DNA of 64,000 nt from Actinoplanes teichomyceticus ATCC 31121 (lineage in GTDB: Bacteria; Actinomycetota; Actinomycetes; Mycobacteriales; Micromonosporaceae), in assembly GCF_003711105.1 (NCBI RefSeq), contig NZ_CP023865.1, positions 3,869,001-3,933,000 of the forward strand. Reading direction: 5' to 3'. Made by a program: the position numbers and the translations under genes. Under the pieces are notes generated by a model. That model worked only from the letters and a program-made list of their open reading frames with translations, made no database searches and had not been told where the DNA came from. This document shows, one piece after another, positions 9,360 to 17,576 of the stretch; the stretch's first letter is position 1; every line of letters starts with the position of its first letter.

Positions 9360-9670
9360 GGGGCGGTCCCCGGCGCTGCCCCGCCGCAGGGCAGGGCCGG
9401 TACTGTCTGGTCCCCTCGCGGTTCTGGTGTTGCCCGGGTGCGTGGCGTCCCGGGCTCCTCGGCCGCCCAGCGGTACTTTGCTGCCCGGCCGCCCGGCGGT
9501 CCTTGTGCTGCCCGGCGGCGCTGGTGTTGCCCCGCTGCCTGGCGGTCCTGGTGCTGCCTGGCGGCGCTGGTGTGTTGCCCGGCTTCCCGGCGGTCCTGGT
9601 GCTGCCCGGCCGCCTGGTGTTGCCCGGATGCGTGGCGGTCCCGGCGCTGCCCGGGCCGCGGGGTGGACCC
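9360..9670. repeat. degenerate GC-rich repeat tract between convergent genes
   Basis: The stretch between the stops at 9257 and 9686 is filled by imperfect copies of a unit near GGCGGTCCTGGTGCTGCCC, alternating with GGCGCTGGTGTTGCCC, at spacings of about 30-45 bases. Copies near 9500-9640 are the most regular. Read on the minus strand it would give a collagen-like Gly-Pro-Pro pattern, but the stop of the neighbouring gene at 9686 separates it. I see no gene here. Confidence 0.55.
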
Positions 9671-9685
9671 AGCCCGTCCGCATCT

Positions 9686-10651
9686 CTATCTCCGCAGTTC
9701 TAGAGCCTGCAGCAGCGCCACCGAGGCGCCGGTGACAGTGACCCACCAGTCGCCGTCCACAAGCGCCTGGGCGGCGGCGAGTATCAGGAGCGCGATCGTG
9801 ACGATCCTGGCGGTCCGCACCACAGTCGGGCGACGCCACCATGCCGGCTGCCGCCCCGGCTCCTGCTCGGCGAGGTCCCGTGCGTATTCCGCGAGGGACG
9901 GGAACTCCTCCCGCGGGGTGGTGCCGGCCGCCGCCACGTGCGCCCGGGCCTGCTCGACCAGGGCGCCGGCCCGATCGGGTGGCACGTCGAAGCGGCCGGC
10001 CAGCACGCCGCGCAGCCGGGCGAACCAGTCCTCCGGGTCGGCCGGGTCCGCCGCGCCGGCCGGTCCCCGCCCCCGGGTGGGGCGGGTGAGCACCCAGCAC
10101 AGTCCGAGACAGACCACGAGCAGCCCCAGGGCCGGGGTCTCGCCGATGCGCTCGCGCGGCAGCGCCGTGAAGGCCACCGCCGCCGCGACGGCCAGCACGG
10201 CGCCCGCGACGAACCCCCAGGGCGCGAGGCGGGGACGCCCGGACGCGCGGAGGGCGCCGGGCGCGGCGAGGAAGGCCAGCAGGCTCGACGAGGCCAGCAC
10301 GGTGCCCAGCGAACCGGCCGCGGTGAGCGGAACGGTCAGGCCGCGGTTGGCCCAGATGGCGGACAGCGACGCCAGCACGCCGACGAACGCTACGGCGAAC
10401 ATGCCGTCGCTCAGATAGTCGCGTGAGGTCTTGCCCTGCGTGTCGACCCGGGCGCCGGCGGCCGGCCGTGCGGCGGCGACATCCGCGGCGAACCGCTCCG
10501 GCGGGCCGAGCGCCTGCCAGGGATCGACGCCGCTCTGCTCATGATGCGAGCGAGCGTCCTCGATCAGGGGAGTGGCCTCGTGGTAGCCGATGCCGTGGTC
10601 GCTGAGAGCGGTGCGGGCGATCAGCTCCCACCGGTCGAACGTGGTCATCAT
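9686..10651 (-). CDS. polytopic membrane protein with duplicated HAAS-like helical domain
   Basis: 321 residues. The N-terminal ~70 residues form a short soluble helical domain (RTALSDHGIGYHEATPLIEDARSH) of the kind that precedes permease-like membrane parts. Four hydrophobic segments follow (about residues 80-175). A second helical segment (about 205-260) resembles the first in pattern (WFARLRGVLAGRFDVPPDRAGALVEQARAHV), and two more membrane helices end the protein. Its start overlaps the stop of the PadR gene (ATGA). PadR regulators very often control such a coupled membrane protein. The exact function is unknown. Confidence 0.75.
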   Translation of the reverse strand: MMTTFDRWELIARTALSDHGIGYHEATPLIEDARSHHEQSGVDPWQALGPPERFAADVAAARPAAGARVDTQGKTSRDYLSDGMFAVAFVGVLASLSAIWANRGLTVPLTAAGSLGTVLASSSLLAFLAAPGALRASGRPRLAPWGFVAGAVLAVAAAVAFTALPRERIGETPALGLLVVCLGLCWVLTRPTRGRGPAGAADPADPEDWFARLRGVLAGRFDVPPDRAGALVEQARAHVAAAGTTPREEFPSLAEYARDLAEQEPGRQPAWWRRPTVVRTARIVTIALLILAAAQALVDGDWWVTVTGASVALLQALELRR

Positions 10652-11007
10652 CGCTCTCCAGCCGTCTGCCGTAGGAGCTTGTCGAACGTGCTGGTGAATC
10701 TGTGCCAGGAGGCGCGCTGGCCGTGGAGCCGGCGCCGGCCGTCGTCGGTGATGGCATAGACCTTGCGGCCCGGACCGCCGTCGCCGGCCTGCCAGCTGGA
10801 GCTGACGGCCGCCTCGGTCTCCAGCCGGTTGAGCACCGGATAGAGCACGCCGCCGCGGACCGGGCCGAGGCCCCGCTCGCCGAGGCGCTGAGCCAGGGCG
10901 TAACCGTGCCGGTCGCCCTCGGTCAGCACGGCGAGGACCGCCAGCTCCAGCGTGGCCCGCACCCAGCCCGGCTCCGGATCAGGCTGCTCAGTCGTCGCCT
11001 TCGCCAT
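10648..11007 (-). CDS. PadR-family transcriptional regulator
   Basis: 119 residues. The winged-helix PadR core is clear: ELAVLAVLTEGDRHGYALAQRL, then LGPVRGGVLYPVLNRLETEAAV, then the wing with GRKVYAITDDGRRRL. It has the short C-terminal helix of subfamily-2 PadR proteins used for dimerisation. It is translationally coupled to the membrane protein downstream. A perfect inverted repeat 64-91 bases upstream of its start is a good candidate for its own operator. Confidence 0.9.
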   Translation of the reverse strand: MAKATTEQPDPEPGWVRATLELAVLAVLTEGDRHGYALAQRLGERGLGPVRGGVLYPVLNRLETEAAVSSSWQAGDGGPGRKVYAITDDGRRRLHGQRASWHRFTSTFDKLLRQTAGER

Positions 11008-11070
11008 GTTCCCTCCCGCGACCGGTTACCGCTCGGTGCGGCCGGTCCGTGCCCAGAGTAGACCAGAAAT

Positions 11071-11098
11071 GCCACTAGTCGAAATCTAGACTAGTGGC
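11071..11098. promoter_or_regulatory. inverted repeat upstream of padR-like gene
   Basis: GCCACTAGTC (11071-11080) and GACTAGTGGC (11089-11098) form a perfect 10-bp inverted repeat around GAAATCTA. It is AT-richer than its surroundings and lies just upstream of the PadR gene start at 11007. PadR proteins bind dyad sites in their own promoters, so autoregulation is the likely role. The stretch from 11099 to 11268 holds no gene that I can support. Confidence 0.55.
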
Positions 11099-11268
11099 GT
11101 TCGCGTCGATAGGCTGCCGGCATGAACGAACCACGCGGGCGGGTGCTTGAGCGCCGCCGGATGATCGGGCCGTGCGGCCCCGGCCGGCCGTCGGGCGTGC
11201 AGCCGGCCGGCCCTTCCGGCGAACCGCTCCGCTGCGGCCGCCGGGGAGAGGGAGGCGAGAGGCCGGGG

Positions 11269-12054
11269 TCAGGCGGGCACCGCGACGCGGTGCAGGCGCA
11301 GCTGCCACACATCCGGGCCGCTCTGCAGCCACTCGGTGGTGAACTGCCCGGCGTACCGTTCGTCGATCTGCGACAGCAGCGGCAGCGGGGCGTGCGGCGC
11401 GACCAGCACCAGCGCGGAGTCCGGCGCCAGATCGCCCAGCGCGGCCATCACCCGGGCGTGACGCTCGGCGTGCGGCAGATCGCGGACGTCGATCCGCGGG
11501 TCGATGCTCAGCGTCGCCGCCGGTGCGGCGGCCTGCGGCGCGTCACCGCCGCAGCCGCACCCGCCGCAGCCGCACCCGTCGGCCGGCTCGACGCCGAGCA
11601 GGTCGTGCATGCCGTCCAGCAGCGCCGCGAGATCCACGTCCGGGGCGCCCACCAGCACCGGCACCACCAGGTCGTTCTCCTTTGCCAGGTGCACCTCGAA
11701 GAGCGCCTGCAGGGCCCGGGCCGCGGCTGCCGCCTGCACCGGGGACGCGGTCTCGGTGAGCTCGGTGACCAGCGTGCCGATCGCGCGGTGCTCGGCCAGC
11801 ATCCCGGTGATCAGCAGGCCCGCGCCGGGCTGCCCGCTCGCGGCCGGGTAGAGCGCGGCCTCCTCGGCGTTGGCGTGCGGCAGCAGCTCCCCGGTCAACC
11901 AGCCGACCAGCGCCTCCCTGGCCTGCCAGATCTGCCGCAGGCCGCCGATCTCGGCGGTCCGGATCAGGTCCCGGACCAGGCGGTCCAGTTCCGTGGCCAT
12001 CTGCGCGTGATGGCGCACCACGGCCGCCGCGGCGACCTCGTCGGACGGTGACAT
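11269..12054 (-). CDS. hemerythrin-domain protein with C-terminal DUF2249
   Basis: 261 residues from ATG 12054 (GAGGAGGG upstream; ATG 12081 in frame is less likely). Residues about 10-145 form a hemerythrin four-helix bundle with the iron-ligand pattern VRHHAQM, LLPHANAEEAALYP, EHRAIG and FEVHLAKENDLVVP. A Gly/Cys/Ala linker with GCGCGGCGCGG follows. Residues about 190-261 are a DUF2249-like domain (IDVRDLPHAERHARVMAALG). Such fusions occur near NO and nitrite metabolism genes and may bind O2 or NO through di-iron. It is divergent from the regulator of the nirK unit. Confidence 0.85.
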   Translation of the reverse strand: MSPSDEVAAAAVVRHHAQMATELDRLVRDLIRTAEIGGLRQIWQAREALVGWLTGELLPHANAEEAALYPAASGQPGAGLLITGMLAEHRAIGTLVTELTETASPVQAAAAARALQALFEVHLAKENDLVVPVLVGAPDVDLAALLDGMHDLLGVEPADGCGCGGCGCGGDAPQAAAPAATLSIDPRIDVRDLPHAERHARVMAALGDLAPDSALVLVAPHAPLPLLSQIDERYAGQFTTEWLQSGPDVWQLRLHRVAVPA

Positions 12055-12071
12055 GACGCCCTCCTCTAGTT

Positions 12072-12097
12072 TTGACGTCAACTGACGTTATAACGTC
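12072..12097. promoter_or_regulatory. double palindrome operator between hemerythrin and regulator genes
   Basis: TTGACGTCAA (12072-12081) is a perfect 10-bp palindrome, and GACGTTATAACGTC (12084-12097) is a perfect 14-bp palindrome. Their centres are exactly 14 bp apart. Both contain the half-site GACGT/ACGTC. The pair fills the entire divergent promoter region, and the second copy covers a TATAAC that can serve as -10 for the regulator gene. This is a strong candidate for the binding site of the adjacent cysteine-containing HTH regulator, controlling both directions. Confidence 0.7.
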
Positions 12098-12104
12098 TAA
12101 CACC

Positions 12105-12809
12105 GTGGAAACCTCAGGGAAAGGGCCGTCCGGCGAGACGATCGACACGCCGCAGCACCGCGCGCTCGGTTCGTCGAGCCGGGTGGCGATCATGCGACTG
12201 GTCCGGACGTCCGCGGCCGGGCTGACCGCCGCCGATGTGGCCGCCCAGACCGGCCAACACCTCTCCACCACCCGCGCGCACCTCGATCTGCTGGTCGAGG
12301 CCGGGTTGCTGGTGAAAGCCCGGGCCAGCGGCGGTCTACCGGGCCGTCCGGCCTGGCGATACCGCGCGGTCGCCGACGATCCGGCGCCGGCGCCCTATCG
12401 GGCGCTCGCCGCCGCGCTGCTCGAACATCTCCCGGCCAACGAATCCGGGGTACGAGACACCGCCGTCCGCGTCGGGCGCGACTGGGGTCGCCAGCTGGCC
12501 GCGAACGTACGGGACACCGCGAACCCGGTGGAAGCCGTCACGACGGTGCTGGAGACCCTGGGCTTCAGTCCCCGAGCGCACGCCCCGGAGGGCGGGACGG
12601 TCGACGTGCACCTGCGCACCTGCCCGTTCCTCGACCTGGTCAGCCAGAACCCGGACGCCATGTGCGGCCTGCACGCCGGGGTGGTCCGCGGCGTCCTGGA
12701 ACAGCGTGGCGCCCAGGGCGCGGGCACCGTGCTGGAGCCGTTCGGCGCCCCGGACGCCTGTGTCGTCCACCTGCCACTGCCGTCGCTGTCCGACGAGGAC
12801 CCGGCATGA
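12105..12809 (+). CDS. ArsR/SufR-like HTH regulator with C-terminal cysteines
   Basis: 234 residues from GTG 12105. A TTG at 12072 is in frame but would place the operator inside the gene. There is no ribosome site and a TATAAC lies 11 bases upstream, so a leaderless mRNA is possible. Residues about 20-85 form a winged helix (SSRVAIMRLVR, TAADVAAQTGQHLSTTRAHLDLLVEAGLL). The C-terminal domain holds three Cys in the pattern C-x13-C-x31-C (TCPFLD, MCGLH, DACVV), as in SufR-type iron-sulfur regulators. An NO- or redox-sensitive cluster controlling the nirK unit is the natural inference. ATGA overlap couples it to the next gene. Confidence 0.8.
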   Translation: METSGKGPSGETIDTPQHRALGSSSRVAIMRLVRTSAAGLTAADVAAQTGQHLSTTRAHLDLLVEAGLLVKARASGGLPGRPAWRYRAVADDPAPAPYRALAAALLEHLPANESGVRDTAVRVGRDWGRQLAANVRDTANPVEAVTTVLETLGFSPRAHAPEGGTVDVHLRTCPFLDLVSQNPDAMCGLHAGVVRGVLEQRGAQGAGTVLEPFGAPDACVVHLPLPSLSDEDPA

Positions 12810-14233
12810 ACGCCGGCCCGGCGCCGGGCGCGGCTCGCCGGCGGCCGAGCGCCCCCCATCCCGATGAACAGACAGTGGTCGGCGGCCCTCACCCCGACGA
12901 GCGGACAGCGGCTGGCGACGCGCGCCCCGGTGCGCGGACGGCGGCTGGCAACCCCCGTTCCGACGAGCGGGCAGCGGCCGGCGGCCCCCACCCCGACGAG
13001 CGGACAGCGGCTGGCGACGCGCGCCCCGACGAGCGGACAGCGGCCGGCGAGTCCCGCCCCGATGAGCGGACAGCGGGCCGCGAACCCGACGCCGCGCCCG
13101 GACGTGCCCCGCACGCCGGGCCCCGGCCGGCGCTTCCGGTGGCCTGGCGCTTGCCCGTCCTCGCCGGCGCCGCGCTCGCGCTGCTCGGCGGCCTCTACGC
13201 CGCCCTGCTGCTGCTCGGCACCCCGGTCCCGGTCCCGGCCGCCCCGGTCGAGGAGGTACACGGCCCGGTCATGGTGTTCGGCTTCGTCGGCACGTTGATC
13301 GCGCTGGAACGTGCCGTCGCTCTGGGCCGCCGGTGGGCGCTGATCGGCCCGTTCTGCTCCGCGGCCGGCGCGCTTCACCTGCTCGCCGCCGGGCCGGCTC
13401 TCCCGGGAAAGCTGCTGGTCACGGCCGGGGCGGTGGTACTGCTCGGGGTCTACCGGGCGATCTGGCGACGGCAGCCGTCGGTGGCGCTGCTGGCGCAGGC
13501 CGCGGGCGCCTTCGGCTGGTACGCGGCCGCGCTGCTCTGGACCGCCGGCTTCGCGGTGGCCGAGGTGGTGCCGTGGATGACGGTCTTCGTGGTCGCCACG
13601 ATCGCCGGGGAACGACTCGAACTCGCCCACGTCGCCCTGTTCTCGGCGTACGCCGAACGCCTTTTCCTCTCCGCGCTCGCCGCGCTGGTCGCCGGCGCGG
13701 CCACGGCCACGGTGTGGCCGCGGACCGGCACCTTCCTGTACGGCCTGAGCCTGCTCGCGGTCACCGCCTGGCTCGCCGTCTTCGACGTCGCCCGCCGCAC
13801 CGTACGCGCCACGGCCCTGCCTCGTTACGTCGCCGCCGGCCTGCTCGCCGGCTACGCCTGGCTGGCCCTGGCCGGCCTGCTCTGGGCCGGCGCCGGGCCG
13901 GTCACCGACGGCGCCCGCTACGACGCCACCCTGCACGCCGTCTTCCTCGGCTTCGTGCTGTCCATGATCTTCGTGCACGCGCCGGTGATCCTGCCCGCGG
14001 TGCTGCGCCGGCCGCTGCCGTACCACCGGGTGCTCTACCTGCCGCTGGCCCTGCTGCACCTCACCCTGCTGGCCCGGATCGCGGCCGGGGACGCCGCCGG
14101 CCTGGAATCGGTCTGGCGCTGGTCCGGGACCGGCAACGTGGCCTCGGTACTGCTGTTCCTCGCCTGCGCCGTGACCCTGTCGGCCACCGCCGCCCGCCAC
14201 CCCTCCCAGCCGAAGGCCCGATCCGCATCATGA
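12806..14233 (+). CDS. polytopic membrane protein of the nirK unit (NnrS-like) with repeat N-terminus
   Basis: 475 residues. The first ~85 residues are seven imperfect 11-residue repeats near DERTAAGDARP (33-bp units), acidic/basic and presumably cytoplasmic and disordered. From about residue 115 there are roughly ten membrane helices. Visible family marks are EVHGPVMVFGFVGTLIALERAVAL and LHAVFLGFVLSMIFVHAPVILPAV, with His residues inside helices that could bind heme or metal. It resembles NnrS-type proteins found with nitrite and NO reduction, but the assignment is by analogy. It overlaps both neighbours by ATGA. Confidence 0.65.
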   Translation: MNAGPAPGAARRRPSAPHPDEQTVVGGPHPDERTAAGDARPGARTAAGNPRSDERAAAGGPHPDERTAAGDARPDERTAAGESRPDERTAGREPDAAPGRAPHAGPRPALPVAWRLPVLAGAALALLGGLYAALLLLGTPVPVPAAPVEEVHGPVMVFGFVGTLIALERAVALGRRWALIGPFCSAAGALHLLAAGPALPGKLLVTAGAVVLLGVYRAIWRRQPSVALLAQAAGAFGWYAAALLWTAGFAVAEVVPWMTVFVVATIAGERLELAHVALFSAYAERLFLSALAALVAGAATATVWPRTGTFLYGLSLLAVTAWLAVFDVARRTVRATALPRYVAAGLLAGYAWLALAGLLWAGAGPVTDGARYDATLHAVFLGFVLSMIFVHAPVILPAVLRRPLPYHRVLYLPLALLHLTLLARIAAGDAAGLESVWRWSGTGNVASVLLFLACAVTLSATAARHPSQPKARSAS

Positions 14234-15552
14234 CCCCCCTCGTCACACCCCCGGAACCCGCCCCACCGGCCGCCCCCGCCCCGGCGCCCGGCACCACGCC
14301 GCAGCCTGGGCGGCCGGCGCCGGACCGGGAATCCGCCGGGATCGCGAACACCGTGCCGGACCGGCCGACCGGCCGCGCCACCTGGCATCGGCGCGCCGGC
14401 CTGCTGCCGCTGGGCTACCTGCTGGCGCTCGTCGCGCTCGCGTTCGCGCACCCGTTCCTGCCCGCCTGGCGCTGGCTGGCCATCCACCTGCTGCTGCTCG
14501 GCGCGGCCAGCAACGCGATCCTGGTGTGGAGCGCCCATTTCACCGCCGCGGTGCTGCGCGTGCCGCCGCCGGCGTCGCGGCGCGCCGAGGCGGCCCGGCT
14601 GGCGCTGCTCAACGCCGGCGTGGTGCTGGTGCTCGCCGGCGGCGGCACGGACCGGCCGTGGCTGGGCGTCGGGGGAGCGGCGGCCGTCTTCGCGGCCATC
14701 GCCGCGCACCTGGTGTGGCTGGCCGCCCGGCTGCGCTCCGCGCTGCCCGCACGGTTCGCGGTGACCGTGCACTACTACCTGGCGGCGGCCGGCGCGCTGC
14801 TGGTCGGGGTGCCGGTCGGCGCGTGGATGCTGGTGGTCGACGACGCGGCCCGGCCGCGGCTGATCCTGTTCCACGCACACGTCAACCTGCTCGGCTGGAT
14901 CATGCTGACCGTCCTCGGCACGGTCGTGACGCTCTGGCCGACCGTGCTGCGGACCCGGATGGCCGACGGGGCGGTGGCGGCCGCCCGGACCGGCCTGCCC
15001 ACGGCGCTCACCGGCCTGTCCGGGCTGGCGCTCGGGGCGCTCGCCTGGTGGCCGGTCGTCGCGGCGGCGGGCCTGGCCGTCTTCGCGACGGCGGTGGTCG
15101 CGACCGTCGTCCCGGCGGCTCGCGCGGCCCGCGTCAAACCGCCGGAGTCGTTCGCCGCCTGGTCGATCGCGGCCGGCGCGGGCTGGCTGCTGATCTCCCT
15201 CGCCGTGGACGGCTACCGGCTGCTGACCGCGAATGATCCGGCCGCCGCGGCCGACGGGCTGAGCGCGGTGCTGGTGCCGCTGCTCGCCGGATCGGTCGCT
15301 CAGGTGCTGCTCGGCGCGCTCGCCTACCTGCTGCCGATGGCGCTGGGCAGCGGTCCGGCCCGGGTCCGGGAGCGGACCGCGGCGCTGGACCGGCACTGGC
15401 CGCAGCGACTCGCGATGACCAATGCCGCGCTGCTGGTGTTCCAGCTGCCGGTGGGTCCGTACGTCCGGATCACCACGTCGTTGTTGCTGCTGGCCGCGCT
15501 GGTGCAGTTCCTGCTGCCGGCGGCGCGCCTTCTCCTGCTCGACCGGAGGTAA
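14230..15552 (+). CDS. heme-copper-oxidase-like membrane protein of the nirK unit
   Basis: 440 residues, about 12 hydrophobic helices after a Pro/Ala-rich N-terminus of ~45 residues. His-bearing helices are seen at WSAHFTAAVL, VTVHYYLAAAGALL and LFHAHVNLLGWIMLTVLGTV. The last resembles heme-copper oxidase/NorB-like helices. It starts within the stop of the preceding gene and ends five bases before nirK, so it is part of the same transcript. A role in electron transfer to, or copper/NO handling for, the nitrite reductase is plausible but not shown. Confidence 0.6.
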   Translation: MTPLVTPPEPAPPAAPAPAPGTTPQPGRPAPDRESAGIANTVPDRPTGRATWHRRAGLLPLGYLLALVALAFAHPFLPAWRWLAIHLLLLGAASNAILVWSAHFTAAVLRVPPPASRRAEAARLALLNAGVVLVLAGGGTDRPWLGVGGAAAVFAAIAAHLVWLAARLRSALPARFAVTVHYYLAAAGALLVGVPVGAWMLVVDDAARPRLILFHAHVNLLGWIMLTVLGTVVTLWPTVLRTRMADGAVAAARTGLPTALTGLSGLALGALAWWPVVAAAGLAVFATAVVATVVPAARAARVKPPESFAAWSIAAGAGWLLISLAVDGYRLLTANDPAAAADGLSAVLVPLLAGSVAQVLLGALAYLLPMALGSGPARVRERTAALDRHWPQRLAMTNAALLVFQLPVGPYVRITTSLLLLAALVQFLLPAARLLLLDRR

Positions 15553-15557
15553 CCCCC

Positions 15558-16916
15558 GTGTCCACCCCTCCCGCGCCGACCGTCCGACCGCTCGGCGGGA
15601 TCGCCGCCGGCCTGGCCCTGGTCCTGCTCGCCGTCCTGCTCGGGGTGGCCGCCCAGCGCCTCACCGCCGGACCGGCCACCGCGAGCACCGCCGGGCCGGT
15701 CACCCCGACCGGCCACACCACGACGGTCGCCGTGACCGCGAAAGACATGCGGTTCCACCCCGACCGGATCACCGTTCCGGCGGGTGACCGGCTGATCGTC
15801 GAGCTCACCAACGGCGACCAGCGCCGCCACGACCTGGTGCTGGCCGGCGGCGCGAAGACCGGGACGGTCGCCGCCGGCCGTACCGTCACGCTGGACGCCG
15901 GGCTGATCTCCGGAACGGTCGCCGGCTGGTGCTCGCTGCCCGGGCACCGCCAGGCCGGCATGACGCTGACCGTCGTCGCCACCGGCGCGACCGACACCGC
16001 CGCGACGCATGCCGGGCACGCCCCGGCTGCGCCGGGCGACACCCCGCCGGTGGACACGATGGCCGATCCGGGTGCGGGGTTCCAGGCGTACGACGCCGCC
16101 GCGCCGGTGTCGCCGCCGGGCCGCACGCATCGGCTGGACCTGCACGTACGCGAGGTGGAGCGGGAGGTGGCTCCCGGCGTGCGCCAGAAGATGTGGACCT
16201 ACAACGGCACCGTGCCCGGCCCGGTCCTGCGCGGCCGCGTCGGCGACACCTTCGAGATCACCCTCCATAACGACGGCACCGTCGACCACGGCGTCGACTT
16301 CCACGCCGGCGCCCTCGCCCCGGACCGGCCGATGCGCCCGATCGAACCCGGCGAGCAGCTCACCTACCGGTTCACCGCCACCCGCGCCGGCATCTGGATG
16401 TACCACTGCTCCACCATGCCGATGCTGCTCCACATCGGCAACGGCATGTACGGGGCCGTCATCATCGACCCGCCCGACCTGGCCGCGGTCGCCCACGAGT
16501 ACGTCCTGGTCCAGTCGGAGCTCTACCTCGGCGCCCAAGGCGCGATCGGCGACCTGTCCAAGATGCAGCGCGAGCAGCCGGACGCGGTGGTGTTCAACGG
16601 CTACCCGGCGCAGTACGTCCACCGTCCGCTGACCGCGCGCGCCGGCGACCGGGTGCGCTTCTGGGTGCTCGATGCCGGCCCGAGCCGGGCCGGATCGTTC
16701 CACGTGGTCGGCGCCCAGTTCGACACCGTCTACACCGAAGGCCGCTACCAGCTGCGCCCCGGCGATCCGGGCGGCGCCCAGGTGCTGTCGCTCGGCCCGG
16801 CCGCCGGTGGCTTCGTCGAGACGGTGCTGCCCGAGGCCGGACACTACCCGTTCGTCAGCCACGCCATGGCCGACGCCGACCGCGGCGCCCGGGGCCAGGT
16901 CGAAGTGGCGCCGTGA
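15558..16916 (+). CDS. nirK: three-domain copper nitrite reductase
   Basis: 452 residues from GTG 15558 (GGAGG 8 bases upstream). It reduces nitrite to NO outside the membrane. A single N-terminal membrane segment (residues about 13-33) anchors or exports it. Residues about 50-140 form an extra cupredoxin with its own type-1 copper ligands (RRHDLVL, then WCSLPGHRQAGM). Residues about 165-452 are the two canonical NirK cupredoxins: DHGVDFHAG, WMYHCSTMPMLLHIGNGMYG (type-1 Cys/His/Met with type-2 His) and SFHVVGAQFD for the domain-2 type-2 ligand. The fused extra domain could be a built-in electron donor. It is the last gene of a tightly packed four-gene unit. Confidence 0.9.
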   Translation: MSTPPAPTVRPLGGIAAGLALVLLAVLLGVAAQRLTAGPATASTAGPVTPTGHTTTVAVTAKDMRFHPDRITVPAGDRLIVELTNGDQRRHDLVLAGGAKTGTVAAGRTVTLDAGLISGTVAGWCSLPGHRQAGMTLTVVATGATDTAATHAGHAPAAPGDTPPVDTMADPGAGFQAYDAAAPVSPPGRTHRLDLHVREVEREVAPGVRQKMWTYNGTVPGPVLRGRVGDTFEITLHNDGTVDHGVDFHAGALAPDRPMRPIEPGEQLTYRFTATRAGIWMYHCSTMPMLLHIGNGMYGAVIIDPPDLAAVAHEYVLVQSELYLGAQGAIGDLSKMQREQPDAVVFNGYPAQYVHRPLTARAGDRVRFWVLDAGPSRAGSFHVVGAQFDTVYTEGRYQLRPGDPGGAQVLSLGPAAGGFVETVLPEAGHYPFVSHAMADADRGARGQVEVAP

Positions 16917-16919
16917 ACC

Positions 16920-16933
16920 GGGACTTTCGCTTC
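16920..16933 (+). promoter_or_regulatory. half-match to a DosR-like box
   Basis: GGGACTTTCGCTTC lies between nirK and the cNMP-domain gene. Its left half equals the left half of the GGGACYTTCGGCCC dyad seen at 27183-27196, while the right half does not match. It is about 54 bases upstream of the next start codon, a reasonable place for an activator site. The match is weak. Confidence 0.3.
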
Positions 16934-16986
16934 TGCCGCCCGGGCCATGCCGCTCCTAGCGTCGACAGCGACCCGAAGGAGGCGTC

Positions 16987-17463
16987 ATGACCGCGTTGAG
17001 CGTCTTCGACCAGTTGGCCATGCATCCGTTCGCCGCTGATCTGCCGTCCGAGTGGCTGCACCGCTGGTCCGTCCACGGCCGGCCGGTGTTCCGCCCGACG
17101 CGGTACCGGCTGTTCGCGGCCGGTGACCCGGCGAACCGGTTCTGGCTGCTGAACTCCGGCTCGGTGGTGCTGGACATGGCGGTGCCCGGCCGCGGCGACA
17201 TCGTGCTCGAACAGCTGCGCCCCGGCGCGGTCGTCGGCTGGTCCTGGCTGATGGCGCCGTACCGGTGGCGGTTCGGGGCGGTCGCCGCGGAGGACGTGCA
17301 CGCCATCGAGTTCGACGCGGTCCGGATCCGCGACATGATCGCCGGGGAGCCGGCGCTCGGCCGCGACCTGAACGCCCGGTTCATGACCGTGCTCGCGGAC
17401 CGTCTGGAGGCGTCCCGGCGGCGGCTCGCCGAGCTCTACGCCTACCCGGTCCCCGAGGACTGA
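16987..17463 (+). CDS. cyclic-nucleotide-binding-domain protein lacking an HTH
   Basis: 158 residues with GAAGGAGG upstream. Residues about 10-140 form a Crp/Fnr-type beta-barrel sensor domain: RLFAAGDPANRFWLLNSGSVVLD, then GAVVGWSWLMAPYRWRFGAVAAEDV, ending in the long dimer helix. The chain stops where the helix-turn-helix of a normal Crp/Fnr protein would begin, so it cannot bind DNA alone. The phosphate-binding RA motif is not evident. It may act as a partner or ligand sink. The 70-base gap after nirK suggests its own or a shared promoter. Confidence 0.8.
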   Translation: MTALSVFDQLAMHPFAADLPSEWLHRWSVHGRPVFRPTRYRLFAAGDPANRFWLLNSGSVVLDMAVPGRGDIVLEQLRPGAVVGWSWLMAPYRWRFGAVAAEDVHAIEFDAVRIRDMIAGEPALGRDLNARFMTVLADRLEASRRRLAELYAYPVPED

Positions 17464-17576
17464 CGCCCCGACAACGGGGCGCCGGCCGCCCACGGTCCGG
17501 GCCTGCGGCCTCGCCCGCGGCCCCGGCTGCCAGCCGTCCGTGATCCGGGCTGTGAGGCGTCTCCGGTCCGGGCTGT

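Noticed and set aside
12072..12104. TTG 12072 as start of the HTH regulator
   Set aside because: It would place both palindromes within the coding sequence and has no ribosome site; GTG 12105 leaves a normal winged-helix N-terminus.
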